Made by a program: the position numbers and the translations under genes. 37,485 bases of DNA from Deltaproteobacteria bacterium RBG_16_49_23 (GTDB lineage: Bacteria; Desulfobacterota; BSN033; UBA1163): contig MGQQ01000068.1 of NCBI GenBank assembly GCA_001798855.1, positions 1 to 37,485 of the forward strand. The letters are read 5' to 3'. The notes beneath the pieces were generated by a model. The model was not told the DNA's origin, did no database searches, and was given only the letters and a program-made list of their open reading frames with translations. This document shows, one piece after another, positions 24,953 through 32,225 of the stretch; within the stretch, counting starts at the first letter, position 1, and every line of letters starts with the position of its first letter.

Positions 24953-25345
24953 TCATTTTCCAATTTCCTTCAACAAATTCATCAATCTGACCAATTCGTT
25001 CTCTTCGATGTGGACGAATTGCAACCCGTAACGATACTCTCCCCAACTCTCTTTTGCGGCCAGATCAGCCCAAACGACTTTGGCGACGGCTTTGATCGTG
25101 CTGAATTCCAATCCCTGAACATAAAGGATTTCGATTTTTAATACGACTCCGATCTCCATCCTTTGAGGAAGGTAGACGAGTAATCCTCCTTCGCTCACAT
25201 TGGCGACCATCCCTCCATAAGTCTCTTTATCTTCAACCCGGGTAAAGTCGAGAGGGAATTCAACGCTATATCTTGGGTACCGTCTCTTTTCAACGGAAAG
25301 GACACCTAATTTTCTCTCAGTGGTCGCCCGTTTATTCATATCCAT
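24953..25345 (-). CDS. PilZ domain protein 3
   Basis: 130 residues. RRYPR gives R21xxxR25, and N49-V-S51-E-G-G54 completes the c-di-GMP signature. It is closer to PilZ 1 than PilZ 2 (shared GGLL-YLP after the motif and similar spacing), suggesting local duplication. WGEYRYGLQF near the C-terminus. No clear Shine-Dalgarno sequence before ATG 25345. A 217-bp AT-rich gap with a small imperfect hairpin (24791-24816) separates it from the fusion gene. Confidence 0.9.
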   Translation of the reverse strand: MDMNKRATTERKLGVLSVEKRRYPRYSVEFPLDFTRVEDKETYGGMVANVSEGGLLVYLPQRMEIGVVLKIEILYVQGLEFSTIKAVAKVVWADLAAKESWGEYRYGLQFVHIEENELVRLMNLLKEIGK

Positions 25346-25399
25346 TTACTATAAATAAGATGCATTAAAAATGCCATATCTTCGTTTTTTATTTTTTAG

Positions 25400-25460
25400 A
25401 TTGAGTTGCTCAATTATTGACCACCGGAATGCTCATTTTTGAGCTAATTGGGTCAAATAA
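25400..25460. other. Structured AT-rich segment upstream of PilZ 3
   Basis: Contains a 6-bp stem with 3-base loop (25400-25414), then a 5-bp stem with TTTT loop (25431-25444) nested in an outer imperfect stem (25415-25422 with 25450-25459). It lies in the 272-bp gap 25346-25617. It does not show the conserved GEMM c-di-GMP riboswitch core. Possible operator or leader structure; otherwise the gap shows nothing. Confidence 0.3.
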
Positions 25461-25617
25461 GATTGCGCAAAAATAATACCAGTTTTTTGAAATATTAATT
25501 ATTCTCCTTAAAGAATTACAAAGTGTCGATTATTCATATCAAGATGGTATTAATAATAATAATAGGTTAATTGCCATTTGGGGGTTAGATATTTTTTTTA
25601 GCCCCTATGAAATTTTT

Positions 25618-26133
25618 TCACTGCTTAATCCACTCCGGCTTTGCTTTATAGAGCTCTGCTTCTTCAGGTATCTTTTTTTCAAGAGTCACCTTTGCCTCTT
25701 CAATTTGATTTTTATACTGATCCATCTCCTGCTTCACCTGTTCTCTTTCCCTCCTTAGCTGGTTTCTTTCGGCAGAACTCTTTGAATCATTAAACTTTTC
25801 TGTCAATTCATTATATTTTATTCTTGTCTGTTCGATCTTCTCCTGGGCGGACCTCAATCTTCTTTTCCAATCCTCCACCCTGTTCTTCCAGTATTCTTCG
25901 TTTCTGCCCACCAGGTCTTTATAGGTATCTCCCTTGGTTTTCGGAGATGGATCAACCTCTATTTTTTCTTCAAGTACTCCAATCTTTTCAGTTTTAGGCA
26001 TATGTTTTTCAGGGATTTTCGTCACATCATCTGTAAAGTGGACCACTCCTTTATCATCGACCCATTTATAAACCTGGGCAAACCCCGGAGTTGAAATAAA
26101 AATGGATAGAATGATAAGGAGAAATATCTTCAT
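25618..26133 (-). CDS. DUF4124 exported coiled-coil protein
   Basis: 171 residues. Signal peptide 1-19 with cleavage after GFA. The mature start QVYKWVDDKGVVHFTDD (20-36) is the DUF4124 signature, common in periplasmic proteins of proteobacteria. Residues about 75-155 are a charged coiled coil. No known activity. Divergent from the proposed small RNA; the 80 bases between its ATG and the RNA start may hold its promoter. No Shine-Dalgarno sequence is evident, so start confidence rests on the signal peptide. Confidence 0.85.
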   Translation of the reverse strand: MKIFLLIILSIFISTPGFAQVYKWVDDKGVVHFTDDVTKIPEKHMPKTEKIGVLEEKIEVDPSPKTKGDTYKDLVGRNEEYWKNRVEDWKRRLRSAQEKIEQTRIKYNELTEKFNDSKSSAERNQLRREREQVKQEMDQYKNQIEEAKVTLEKKIPEEAELYKAKPEWIKQ

Positions 26134-26178
26134 AATAACTTATGATGAGCAATTACTATGCCAAAAATGGTTTGTAAT

Positions 26179-26207
26179 TTGATTTCTTATTTTTTACCAG
26201 TTATAAT
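26179..26207 (+). promoter_or_regulatory. Near-consensus sigma70 promoter for the small RNA
   Basis: -35 TTGATT (26179-26184, 4 of 6), exactly 17 bp, -10 TATAAT (26202-26207, 6 of 6). Predicted start near 26214, right at the foot of the first hairpin. No ORF follows, which marks it as an RNA-gene promoter. Confidence 0.75.
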
Positions 26208-26213
26208 AAACAA

Positions 26214-26307
26214 GCCGGTGCATCAAACCATATCACCTCCTTGTTTCACCCCCATTTGATGCATTGGTTGGGATCAGTTAAAGCCCTCCTCTAACTGATC
26301 CCTTTTT
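26214..26307 (+). ncRNA. Candidate small RNA with anti-Shine-Dalgarno loop
   Basis: About 94 nt. Hairpin 1: 13-bp stem with two G-U pairs (26215-26227 with 26255-26267) and a 27-base C-rich loop. The loop contains ATCACCTCCTT (26232-26242), identical to the 3' tail of bacterial 16S rRNA, plus a CACCCCCA stretch. Hairpin 2 is an intrinsic terminator whose 11-base loop also has CCTCCTC. Promoter, RNA and terminator fit together with no ORF. The layout recalls C-rich-loop regulators such as actinobacterial 6C RNA, but no homology is claimed. It could pair with ribosome binding sites. Alternative: on the minus strand the same loops show GGAGG and an AAGGAGGTGAT-ATG followed at once by a stop. Confidence 0.65.
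26270..26307 (+). terminator. Intrinsic terminator of the small RNA
   Basis: Perfect 11-bp stem (26270-26280 with 26292-26302), 11-base loop, then five T's (26303-26307). On the minus strand the same hairpin lacks a T-run, which fixes the direction. Beyond it, 26308-26650 is AT-rich and holds no gene I can support. Confidence 0.85.
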
Positions 26308-26650
26308 GTTTACCCAATGGTTTTAAGTAGTTAAATTTACTTTCAACATTTTTTGTTTATACCCTGTTGATAACTTAATATTTTAGGATTCAAAATGGCG
26401 TATCTTTCATTTTTTTCACCTTTTGCCTAATCTTTAATCAATAAAAAGTATTGTTTTTACAATGTCTTATAAGGTTTTTAGCCACCTATTCCTATCCATA
26501 TCCTCCCCGATTTAAGGTTAAACACAAACCATAATCCTAATTTCGATTTGACTCACTTCATTTATAAACATGGGAGGACCAAGGATTGAATAATAACTTA
26601 CAGGATTTAAAGGATAAGAGTCAAGGTTTTTTGAGGACTTGAAGGGAATC

Positions 26651-28297
26651 TCATCGGCTTTTATGAACCGGATTAAAGTATTCACGGATGCTTCCTAAAA
26701 CGATATGAGGGATATCTTCCTTTTTTTTCACCTTAAAAATATTGATATTCTTCCTCTTCTCCACCGCCTTTTCAAACCGTGAAGCATAAGGATTTTCTCC
26801 GATATGGACCGCTGTAACCCTGTTCTGGATCTTCCCGAAGAATCCGATCAGGGTTTCCAGGTTGGTAATCTTCATATCCGTGATAATGAAAAGATCCAGC
26901 TCCTTTCTTCCCTTAATCAGGGGCATGATATCTTCCAGGTCCAATGCCGTTCCGCCTCCAAAATATCTGCAGAGCACACGGTAGACTTCTTCGCGTTTAT
27001 CGGTATAATCGAGAACATCTCGTCCACCCATTGGGGCATCGCTAAAATTATAGACCGCCACTTTTGAATCGTTCCTCAGATAGGCATTGGTTGCGCAGGC
27101 GGCCCCCAAGACTGCATAGGAAAGGTTTTTCCGGGGATTGATCATACTTCCCGATGAATCGATGATGATCAGACAGTCCGGCGTCCCGTCGATTTTCCCC
27201 CGGCCTTTTCCTTCTTTCTTCTTCCAGACCTGTGTGATTCCTGGCATGATTTTCCCAAAACTTGTCCAGATATCGATGTCCTGAAAGGGCGATCCGATCT
27301 CCCAGGGTGAATGGGAATGGGGATGGAGAGTTCCTGTCTCTTCGATGGGAACTTTCTTTAATGGAATAGAATAATTTTCAGCCAGTTTCATATAGAAGAG
27401 GACATCGGAATCGATGGGAGCCCCCCTCCCCCTACCCATTCCGCCTTCAATTCCATAACCCATTTCCTTCAGCTCTTTGGAGAAGTCATCCACGACCTCT
27501 TTGAAGTCTGAAAGCCCCATGGTCTTTTGAGCATAATCCCTTAGCCCCTCGTCGATCTCTTCATAGGAGTAATGATTCAGATCATGCTCTCCCTGAGGGT
27601 TGGACTCCCCTTTCCCACCTCTGGCCTCCTGTTCCTTCTGTTCCAGGAGGAGAAGAGGTTTAAGGGAGCGGGCAAACTTCCGGATGCTTTCAGACCACCT
27701 GGAGCGATCCAGATAGGGAATCCTCGCAAGCCTTCGGACGACCTCCTCGTTGCCTTTTTCGCCCTTTTTAGACGGAGCGACGCCCAGATCGATTCCCCAG
27801 ATCCTCTGATAGAGAGAAGCAATCACCGCCTCAACGTTCCCCTTCTTAATATTTCGATGTAATTCCGGGATCTCCGTTGCCCTTTTTTTAACGCAATGGG
27901 TATCGGCAATCACGTCGATAAAGTAGTTGGCTACCTGCTTGGCCGACTCCTTATCCCCCATCACCTTTTTGGCTTCCGCATAGAGCATGAGGTGGGTATG
28001 GAAATCCCAGGGGCAGAAGGTGTAGTGAGTAATTCCGTGATCGAGTAAAGCCTCCACCAGATTATCCTCCGCCATCTTACCCTTCATGCTGGAGAGAAAG
28101 AGCGGGTTGAGGGTCATCTGTTTCCCTTTCATCTCCAATCCAACCCTAACTTCCGCGGAGTCATCCTTCTCATTTTCTTCATCAAAAGAATCGGAGACCT
28201 TCCCGACCTTCGGGATGGGGATCTCAGGGTAGAGATGTTTTCTTTTCAACCGGGGCCAGATTTCTTCGATGAGGGCCTGTAGCTCTTTTTCTTCCAT
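26651..28297 (-). CDS. VWA-domain protein with degenerate zincin-like N-terminus
   Basis: 548 residues, cytoplasmic. C-terminal von Willebrand A domain (about 373-540) with full MIDAS: D380-S-S-G-S384, T450 (GGGT) and D474 (ITD), so it should bind Mg. The N-terminal part has DHGITH (86-91), resembling HExxH of VWA-linked putative metallopeptidases (DUF2201-like) but with Gly for the catalytic Glu, and further His/Asp at FHTH (99-102) and ADTHC (131-135). A Gly-rich stretch lies at 285-293. Third gene of the MoxR-GXGXG-VWA operon, 7 bp after the second, with AGGTGA before ATG. MoxR ATPase and VWA pairs act as cofactor-insertion chaperones. Confidence 0.8.
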   Translation of the reverse strand: MEEKELQALIEEIWPRLKRKHLYPEIPIPKVGKVSDSFDEENEKDDSAEVRVGLEMKGKQMTLNPLFLSSMKGKMAEDNLVEALLDHGITHYTFCPWDFHTHLMLYAEAKKVMGDKESAKQVANYFIDVIADTHCVKKRATEIPELHRNIKKGNVEAVIASLYQRIWGIDLGVAPSKKGEKGNEEVVRRLARIPYLDRSRWSESIRKFARSLKPLLLLEQKEQEARGGKGESNPQGEHDLNHYSYEEIDEGLRDYAQKTMGLSDFKEVVDDFSKELKEMGYGIEGGMGRGRGAPIDSDVLFYMKLAENYSIPLKKVPIEETGTLHPHSHSPWEIGSPFQDIDIWTSFGKIMPGITQVWKKKEGKGRGKIDGTPDCLIIIDSSGSMINPRKNLSYAVLGAACATNAYLRNDSKVAVYNFSDAPMGGRDVLDYTDKREEVYRVLCRYFGGGTALDLEDIMPLIKGRKELDLFIITDMKITNLETLIGFFGKIQNRVTAVHIGENPYASRFEKAVEKRKNINIFKVKKKEDIPHIVLGSIREYFNPVHKSR

Positions 28298-28304
28298 GGA
28301 TCAC

Positions 28305-29066
28305 CTAATAATAGTGGTTGGGATAGCGGACCTTTCCGGGATAGACGAGTTTGTCTCTTTCATAGACTTTCCCTTCAACGATATTTCCCAGTCCTCTCAC
28401 CCTTCCTTCGACATAGATCTCGCCCCCCATCATCCACTCCCCTGTATGGAGGCCGATGTTCTTCTTCACCCGTATCTTTCCGGACCTCATCCCTGCCCCG
28501 GTCCAGTTCTTTGCGTTTCCCTCGACCTCCAGTTCTCCGCCTTCGAGGCCAATACCGGTGAAATCGCCCGTATCCCCCTCGACCATCAGCCGCTTTCCTT
28601 TGGGCAACCGGAAACCGACAAGATTGATCTCCGTCTTGAGCTCCGAGAGTTTCAGAACGATCTCCTCTTCTTTTGCATAATTACACAATGCGGAGATATA
28701 GATGCCCGCCGGTCCCGGAATGAGATAGGGAATCCTCTGGGTATTCTCGAGGGCAAAGCAGAAATCCTCAATATCCTCCGCTGAATAATCGATCTCCTTA
28801 ATATATTTTTCCGCCACCTCGTAGGCTTTGATGATGGTGTTATACTGAACCATCCAGACCAGCTCTTTGGCCTCTTCTTCCAGAAGTCTCTCATACCCCA
28901 GGCGAATCTGGTTCATCACTACTTCAGTGGTCTGGACGATCTGGTCCAGAGGGATTTCCTCCCGTTTAAATTGGAAAGACCTGAATTCCTCAAATGGGTT
29001 GAGGGTCGCCTCAGGCTTTTGCTGAAGAGGCTCCAGAGTCTTCTTCTTTGAGCAAGCGTTCTTCAT
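28305..29066 (-). CDS. GXGXG beta-helix protein (GltS C-terminal/FwdC-like)
   Basis: 253 residues from ATG 29066, overlapping the ATPase stop (TGATG); a TTG three bases upstream is possible. N-terminal 150 residues are mainly helical and unrecognised. Residues about 155-240 carry three repeats of about 19 residues, each like DFTGIGLEGGELEVEG, NWTGAGMRSGKIRV and LHTGEWMMGGEIYVEG. This is the right-handed beta-helix of the glutamate synthase alpha C-terminus and formylmethanofuran dehydrogenase subunit C. No catalytic site is seen, so it is probably a scaffold. Nothing else in the window suggests glutamate synthase or methanofuran chemistry. Confidence 0.75.
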   Translation of the reverse strand: MKNACSKKKTLEPLQQKPEATLNPFEEFRSFQFKREEIPLDQIVQTTEVVMNQIRLGYERLLEEEAKELVWMVQYNTIIKAYEVAEKYIKEIDYSAEDIEDFCFALENTQRIPYLIPGPAGIYISALCNYAKEEEIVLKLSELKTEINLVGFRLPKGKRLMVEGDTGDFTGIGLEGGELEVEGNAKNWTGAGMRSGKIRVKKNIGLHTGEWMMGGEIYVEGRVRGLGNIVEGKVYERDKLVYPGKVRYPNHYY

Positions 29067-30412
29067 CAATGACTTCTTCTATGATGAATGTCTTTCTTGA
29101 TCTCGGTGTAAATCGGATGATCCCCCTCTAAAGGCTCCAGGGATTCGCCCTGAAAGATTTTCGATCCCAGAGCGAGCGCATCCTTAATATGATCGCTCTG
29201 CTCCCGGTATCTCTGGGAAACAGTCTTCACCGCTTCCTTGGCGAGGAAGATCTGGAAGGGATCGTCCCGTTTTGCCTTTTCTTTTTGAGAGAGGATTTCA
29301 TCCTTCCACTGGATCCGGTGAGAAAGGGCAAAAGGCATGACCGCCTTCACATGTTCGATATCGATTTCGGAGTCTCCCAATAACCATGCCAGTCCCTGGG
29401 CAAAAAGCTTGATGGACGTCGGAAGGCGATTCGAAGCGCAATTTTTAATCTGACGGCAGAGATATCCTGTATAATGACAGCCCTCCTCACAGTTTTCTAC
29501 GATCCTTTTCTGCCCGTAACGATCGCAGAAGGAGAGTTCTGCCAGGAGCATCCTTTCAAAAGCGCTGGCATCCTGATCCAGATCGAGCTTCCCCATTTCG
29601 GTTCGAATCCGGTCACGGTCCTCCCTCCGGAGGGGCTTCACTCCCAGTGTCTCCTGGACGTATTCGCCAAAAGCGTTACAGATCTCCTCCAGCTTCGGGA
29701 TCTTCCTCTCATAAGCGACCTTCGATTTCAGGACACGATAGAGTTCCTTCTCATATTTGGGATGTCTTAGAACCCGGTCCTTTCCCCGGGATTTCCCGAT
29801 GAGAAAGGAGAGATTGGCCCCCGGGTATCTCGATTCCACAATCACATCGAACCGGTCGACGAGGGGGGCGATGATCGAGTTGGTCCCTCCATCCTGATAA
29901 TTGGCGGTGGCAAAGAGGCAGTATTCGTCGTTGATGATCATCTCGTTCAGGTATTCCCAGTTGCCCCGGTCCACTCCGTCGAGAATCATGCTCTGTTTCG
30001 TCTCAGGGAGACGGTTAATTTCATCCACGATCTTGACCGGCACCTGGGAGAAATTGGTCCACACCACATCTTCCTCTCCCCGGTTCAATTTTCCAAGGTC
30101 CGGCCTGCCGATGATCTTTTCCTCGGTCTGTTCGGGATGCCCTGAAACCTCACTCCCCCAGATCACCCCTAACGGGAATTGGTACATCAACGAACAGACA
30201 AATTCAGCGGAGGTCGTTTTCCCCATCCCTGGTTCTCCGATGACCAGTTCCTTTCCTTTGGTCAGGCCGGTCAGCACGCTTAAGAGGATGGCTGAGTTAT
30301 AGGATTCGCCTTTGATTTCAATATCCGGTCTATTGAAGTAAAGATGATCGCTGATGAACCGGTAGATGGCCATCACCTGTTTCTGATATCCGTTCTTTTC
30401 CACGACCGACAC
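29066..30412 (-). CDS. MoxR-type AAA+ ATPase with cysteine-rich insertion
   Basis: 448 residues. Walker A GEPGMGKT (59-66), Walker B VKIVDE (126-131), sensor 1 ATANYQ with N171, arginine finger R187 in VDRFD: the MoxR/RavA pattern. After the lid there is an unusual segment with C296, C308, C312, C319 and C325 (spacing x11, x3, x6, x5) that could bind zinc or an Fe-S cluster. First gene of the operon. Starts at GTG 30412, but GTG 30403 fits the AAAGG ribosome binding site better (about 8 bases). MoxR ATPases with VWA partners remodel or activate metalloenzymes; target here unknown. Confidence 0.85.
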   Translation of the reverse strand: MSVVEKNGYQKQVMAIYRFISDHLYFNRPDIEIKGESYNSAILLSVLTGLTKGKELVIGEPGMGKTTSAEFVCSLMYQFPLGVIWGSEVSGHPEQTEEKIIGRPDLGKLNRGEEDVVWTNFSQVPVKIVDEINRLPETKQSMILDGVDRGNWEYLNEMIINDEYCLFATANYQDGGTNSIIAPLVDRFDVIVESRYPGANLSFLIGKSRGKDRVLRHPKYEKELYRVLKSKVAYERKIPKLEEICNAFGEYVQETLGVKPLRREDRDRIRTEMGKLDLDQDASAFERMLLAELSFCDRYGQKRIVENCEEGCHYTGYLCRQIKNCASNRLPTSIKLFAQGLAWLLGDSEIDIEHVKAVMPFALSHRIQWKDEILSQKEKAKRDDPFQIFLAKEAVKTVSQRYREQSDHIKDALALGSKIFQGESLEPLEGDHPIYTEIKKDIHHRRSH

Positions 30413-30440
30413 CTTTCTATCTTTAATTTAACACTATTTT

Positions 30441-30470
30441 ATTTTAACACGGCCTACACTTTAAAGACAA
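30441..30470 (-). promoter_or_regulatory. Candidate promoter of the MoxR-GXGXG-VWA operon
   Basis: Minus strand: -35 TTGTCT (30465-30470), 18 bp, -10 TAAAAT (30441-30446, 5 of 6). About 30 bases before the GTG start. Confidence 0.4.
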
Positions 30471-30497
30471 GGCGGGGGGAAAGGGGAAGAAAAATCT

Positions 30498-30518
30498 CCT
30501 CCCTTTGAAAAAGGGAGG
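30498..30518. repeat. G/C-rich hairpin repeat
   Basis: Perfect 9-bp stem (CCTCCCTTT with its complement) and 3-base loop, followed by a GGTTGGGAGGGATTT stretch. This is another common intergenic repeat type; it lies between the HD gene stop and the ATPase promoter and has no terminal T-run in the minus direction. Confidence 0.55.
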
Positions 30519-30570
30519 TTGGGAGGGATTTTATAGAGATGATTTCAAACCGCTTACTTGCTACAATTTG

Positions 30571-32004
30571 TTAAACGTTCGTTTCAAAGATTTCTGCTTG
30601 CCCTTCTGAAGCAAGGGCCTGGCGTGCGGCATGACTGAGTTGACGGTCAAAACGGTGATCGGGCGCATAGACGCGGCAGATGGCCACCCTGGCCGGAATA
30701 TACTGGAACAACCTCCTCAAGGGTTCCCTTGAAATCCTTTGGTTCCCCGGGTCGTAGATCAGTAAGGCCGACCCTTCTGTCTCATGCCAGGGGTTGAGAG
30801 GCCTGGGGTCGTGATGGGCCATGTCAACATGGAATTCGATCTTTTTCAACTTCCTGGGCAAAAAGGCCTCGATTCTCTTTTTCACTTCTTTGGGGGTTAG
30901 AAAGACCGGTCTTCCGATCTCCATTTCCTTGAGGGTCAGTTTTTCCTCAAAAACACTGCTCCATCTCAACTTCCTTGAGAGGACCTCTCCCCATTTTTCA
31001 CCCAGCCGTTTTTCCTTCGATGAAAGGGATTTCTTCCATTCCATCACTTTCTCCATCAGGAACCAATCGGTCAAGCTGAGATATTGTTCTATCTCTTTGA
31101 GTGGATGATAGGGGCAGAGGATCTCCATCGTCTCCTTAAAGATCTCCTGAAGTTGAAGGTCGATGGAGCGTGTTGTCCGGTGGTAATAAACATTGGAGTA
31201 GAGGTAAAGCCGCGCATTGAGGAACATGGCCAGTGCGTCCATCCCTCTTTTATCCAGGGCCAGTCCCTCTCTGCGGAAGGAGGTATAATAGAGGAGACGC
31301 CTCCAATCGATAGGGCCGATGGAAACGCCCGTCATATAAGCATCCCGAAGGACATAGTCGATATTATCAAAGGTAAAGATTCCACGGAAGAGTTGCTGGA
31401 GGAAGACAAGCCACTTTGGATGTCTTCGCCTCTCCCTGTGGAGCGGCCTTTTGATGAGAAAAGCCACCTGCTCCGGGTCGAGCGACTCCGATCTTCCGAA
31501 GGAGCCTCCGGCGCTCCTTCGGATTCCCCTCAGGATGGGAGAAACCTTTTCTCGGATGATATGCTGTCCGATCCCCTCGTGATTCGTCTGAAAGCGGGAT
31601 AGATATTGTTCATCAAAAAAATGGCAGAAGGGGCCATGACCGACATCATGGAGGAGCCCGGCCATTCTCAGAAGCTCTTCGATATAGGAAAAGGATGGAA
31701 GTTCCGATTTAAAGAGATCGAAGAGGGAGGGATAGAGTTGTTCTGAAAAGACCCCTGCCACATGCATTGTTCCCAGGGAGTGCTGAAAGCGTGTATGTTC
31801 TGCGGAGGGAAAGACCCAGCGGGCGCTTTGAAGTTGAAAGATCCGGCGGAGCCGCTGAACATAAGGGGAATCGATTACATCCCTTTCGGTCTTCTCCCCT
31901 TCGATGCGGTCGGTCATGACGATATAGTGATAGATGGGATCGGCGATCAATCCGGTTCCCTGACTCTCAGCCGCACCTTTCATTTCTTTGATGCCTGTCT
32001 TCAT
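30571..32004 (-). CDS. HD-domain phosphohydrolase (SAMHD1/dGTPase-like)
   Basis: 477 residues from ATG 32004, which overlaps the rpoZ stop (TGATG); a GTG one codon earlier is possible. HD metal site: H in RFQHSLG (about 75), H-D in LLHDVGHGPFCH (about 119-120), and D in FDNIDYVLRD. The pattern matches SAMHD1-like dNTP triphosphohydrolases or related HD proteins of unknown substrate. A segment GIRRSAGGSFGRS (about 160-171) after the HD core is encoded by a palindromic repeat and looks like an in-frame insertion. The C-terminal third is helical and variable. Confidence 0.85.
   Translation of the reverse strand: MKTGIKEMKGAAESQGTGLIADPIYHYIVMTDRIEGEKTERDVIDSPYVQRLRRIFQLQSARWVFPSAEHTRFQHSLGTMHVAGVFSEQLYPSLFDLFKSELPSFSYIEELLRMAGLLHDVGHGPFCHFFDEQYLSRFQTNHEGIGQHIIREKVSPILRGIRRSAGGSFGRSESLDPEQVAFLIKRPLHRERRRHPKWLVFLQQLFRGIFTFDNIDYVLRDAYMTGVSIGPIDWRRLLYYTSFRREGLALDKRGMDALAMFLNARLYLYSNVYYHRTTRSIDLQLQEIFKETMEILCPYHPLKEIEQYLSLTDWFLMEKVMEWKKSLSSKEKRLGEKWGEVLSRKLRWSSVFEEKLTLKEMEIGRPVFLTPKEVKKRIEAFLPRKLKKIEFHVDMAHHDPRPLNPWHETEGSALLIYDPGNQRISREPLRRLFQYIPARVAICRVYAPDHRFDRQLSHAARQALASEGQAEIFETNV
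31495..31523. repeat. Palindromic repeat inside the HD gene
   Basis: Perfect 11-bp inverted repeat with 7-base loop, in frame and without stops, encoding an Arg/Gly/Ser-rich insert. The motif (CCGAAGGAGC with its complement) also resembles common intergenic repeats. Confidence 0.65.
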
Positions 32005-32225
32005 CACTCCTCTTGAGAGGAACTGTCTTTCTTCCCTCCTGGATTGACAAATTTAACTTTTCCGGAGGCTACCTCTCTCAGGGCATTCACAATGTGCCGG
32101 TTATCCGTCTCTACCAGGGGTTTTGCCCCTTTCAGCAGCATCTTGGCCCTTCTCGAAGTCAGCATCACCAGCTCAAACCGGCTTTCCACATTTTTCAAGC
32201 AGTCTTCCACTGTCACTCTTGCCAT
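32004..32225 (-). CDS. rpoZ: RNA polymerase omega subunit
   Basis: 73 residues. Binds and stabilises the beta-prime subunit and mediates part of the ppGpp response in proteobacteria. Recognised by [10 protein letters not shown] (1-10), [15 protein letters not shown] (16-30) and the [12 protein letters not shown] helix (42-53). Strong AAAGGAG before ATG. The start lies inside the gmk 3' end (53-base overlap), and the gmk-rpoZ order is standard. Confidence 0.97.
   Translation of the reverse strand: MARVTVEDCLKNVESRFELVMLTSRRAKMLLKGAKPLVETDNRHIVNALREVASGKVKFVNPGGKKDSSSQEE

Noticed and set aside
25346-25617. c-di-GMP riboswitch upstream of PilZ 3
   Set aside because: Hairpins are present but the conserved GEMM core sequences are not.
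26350-26380. TGTTGATAA resembling a DnaA box in an AT-rich stretch, possible origin
   Set aside because: One near-match only, no cluster of boxes and no dnaA, dnaN or gidA nearby.
30571-32004. Classic dGTPase (dgt) assignment for the HD protein
   Set aside because: The HD core fits the broader SAMHD1-like group, but the sequence outside it is too divergent to claim dGTP specificity.
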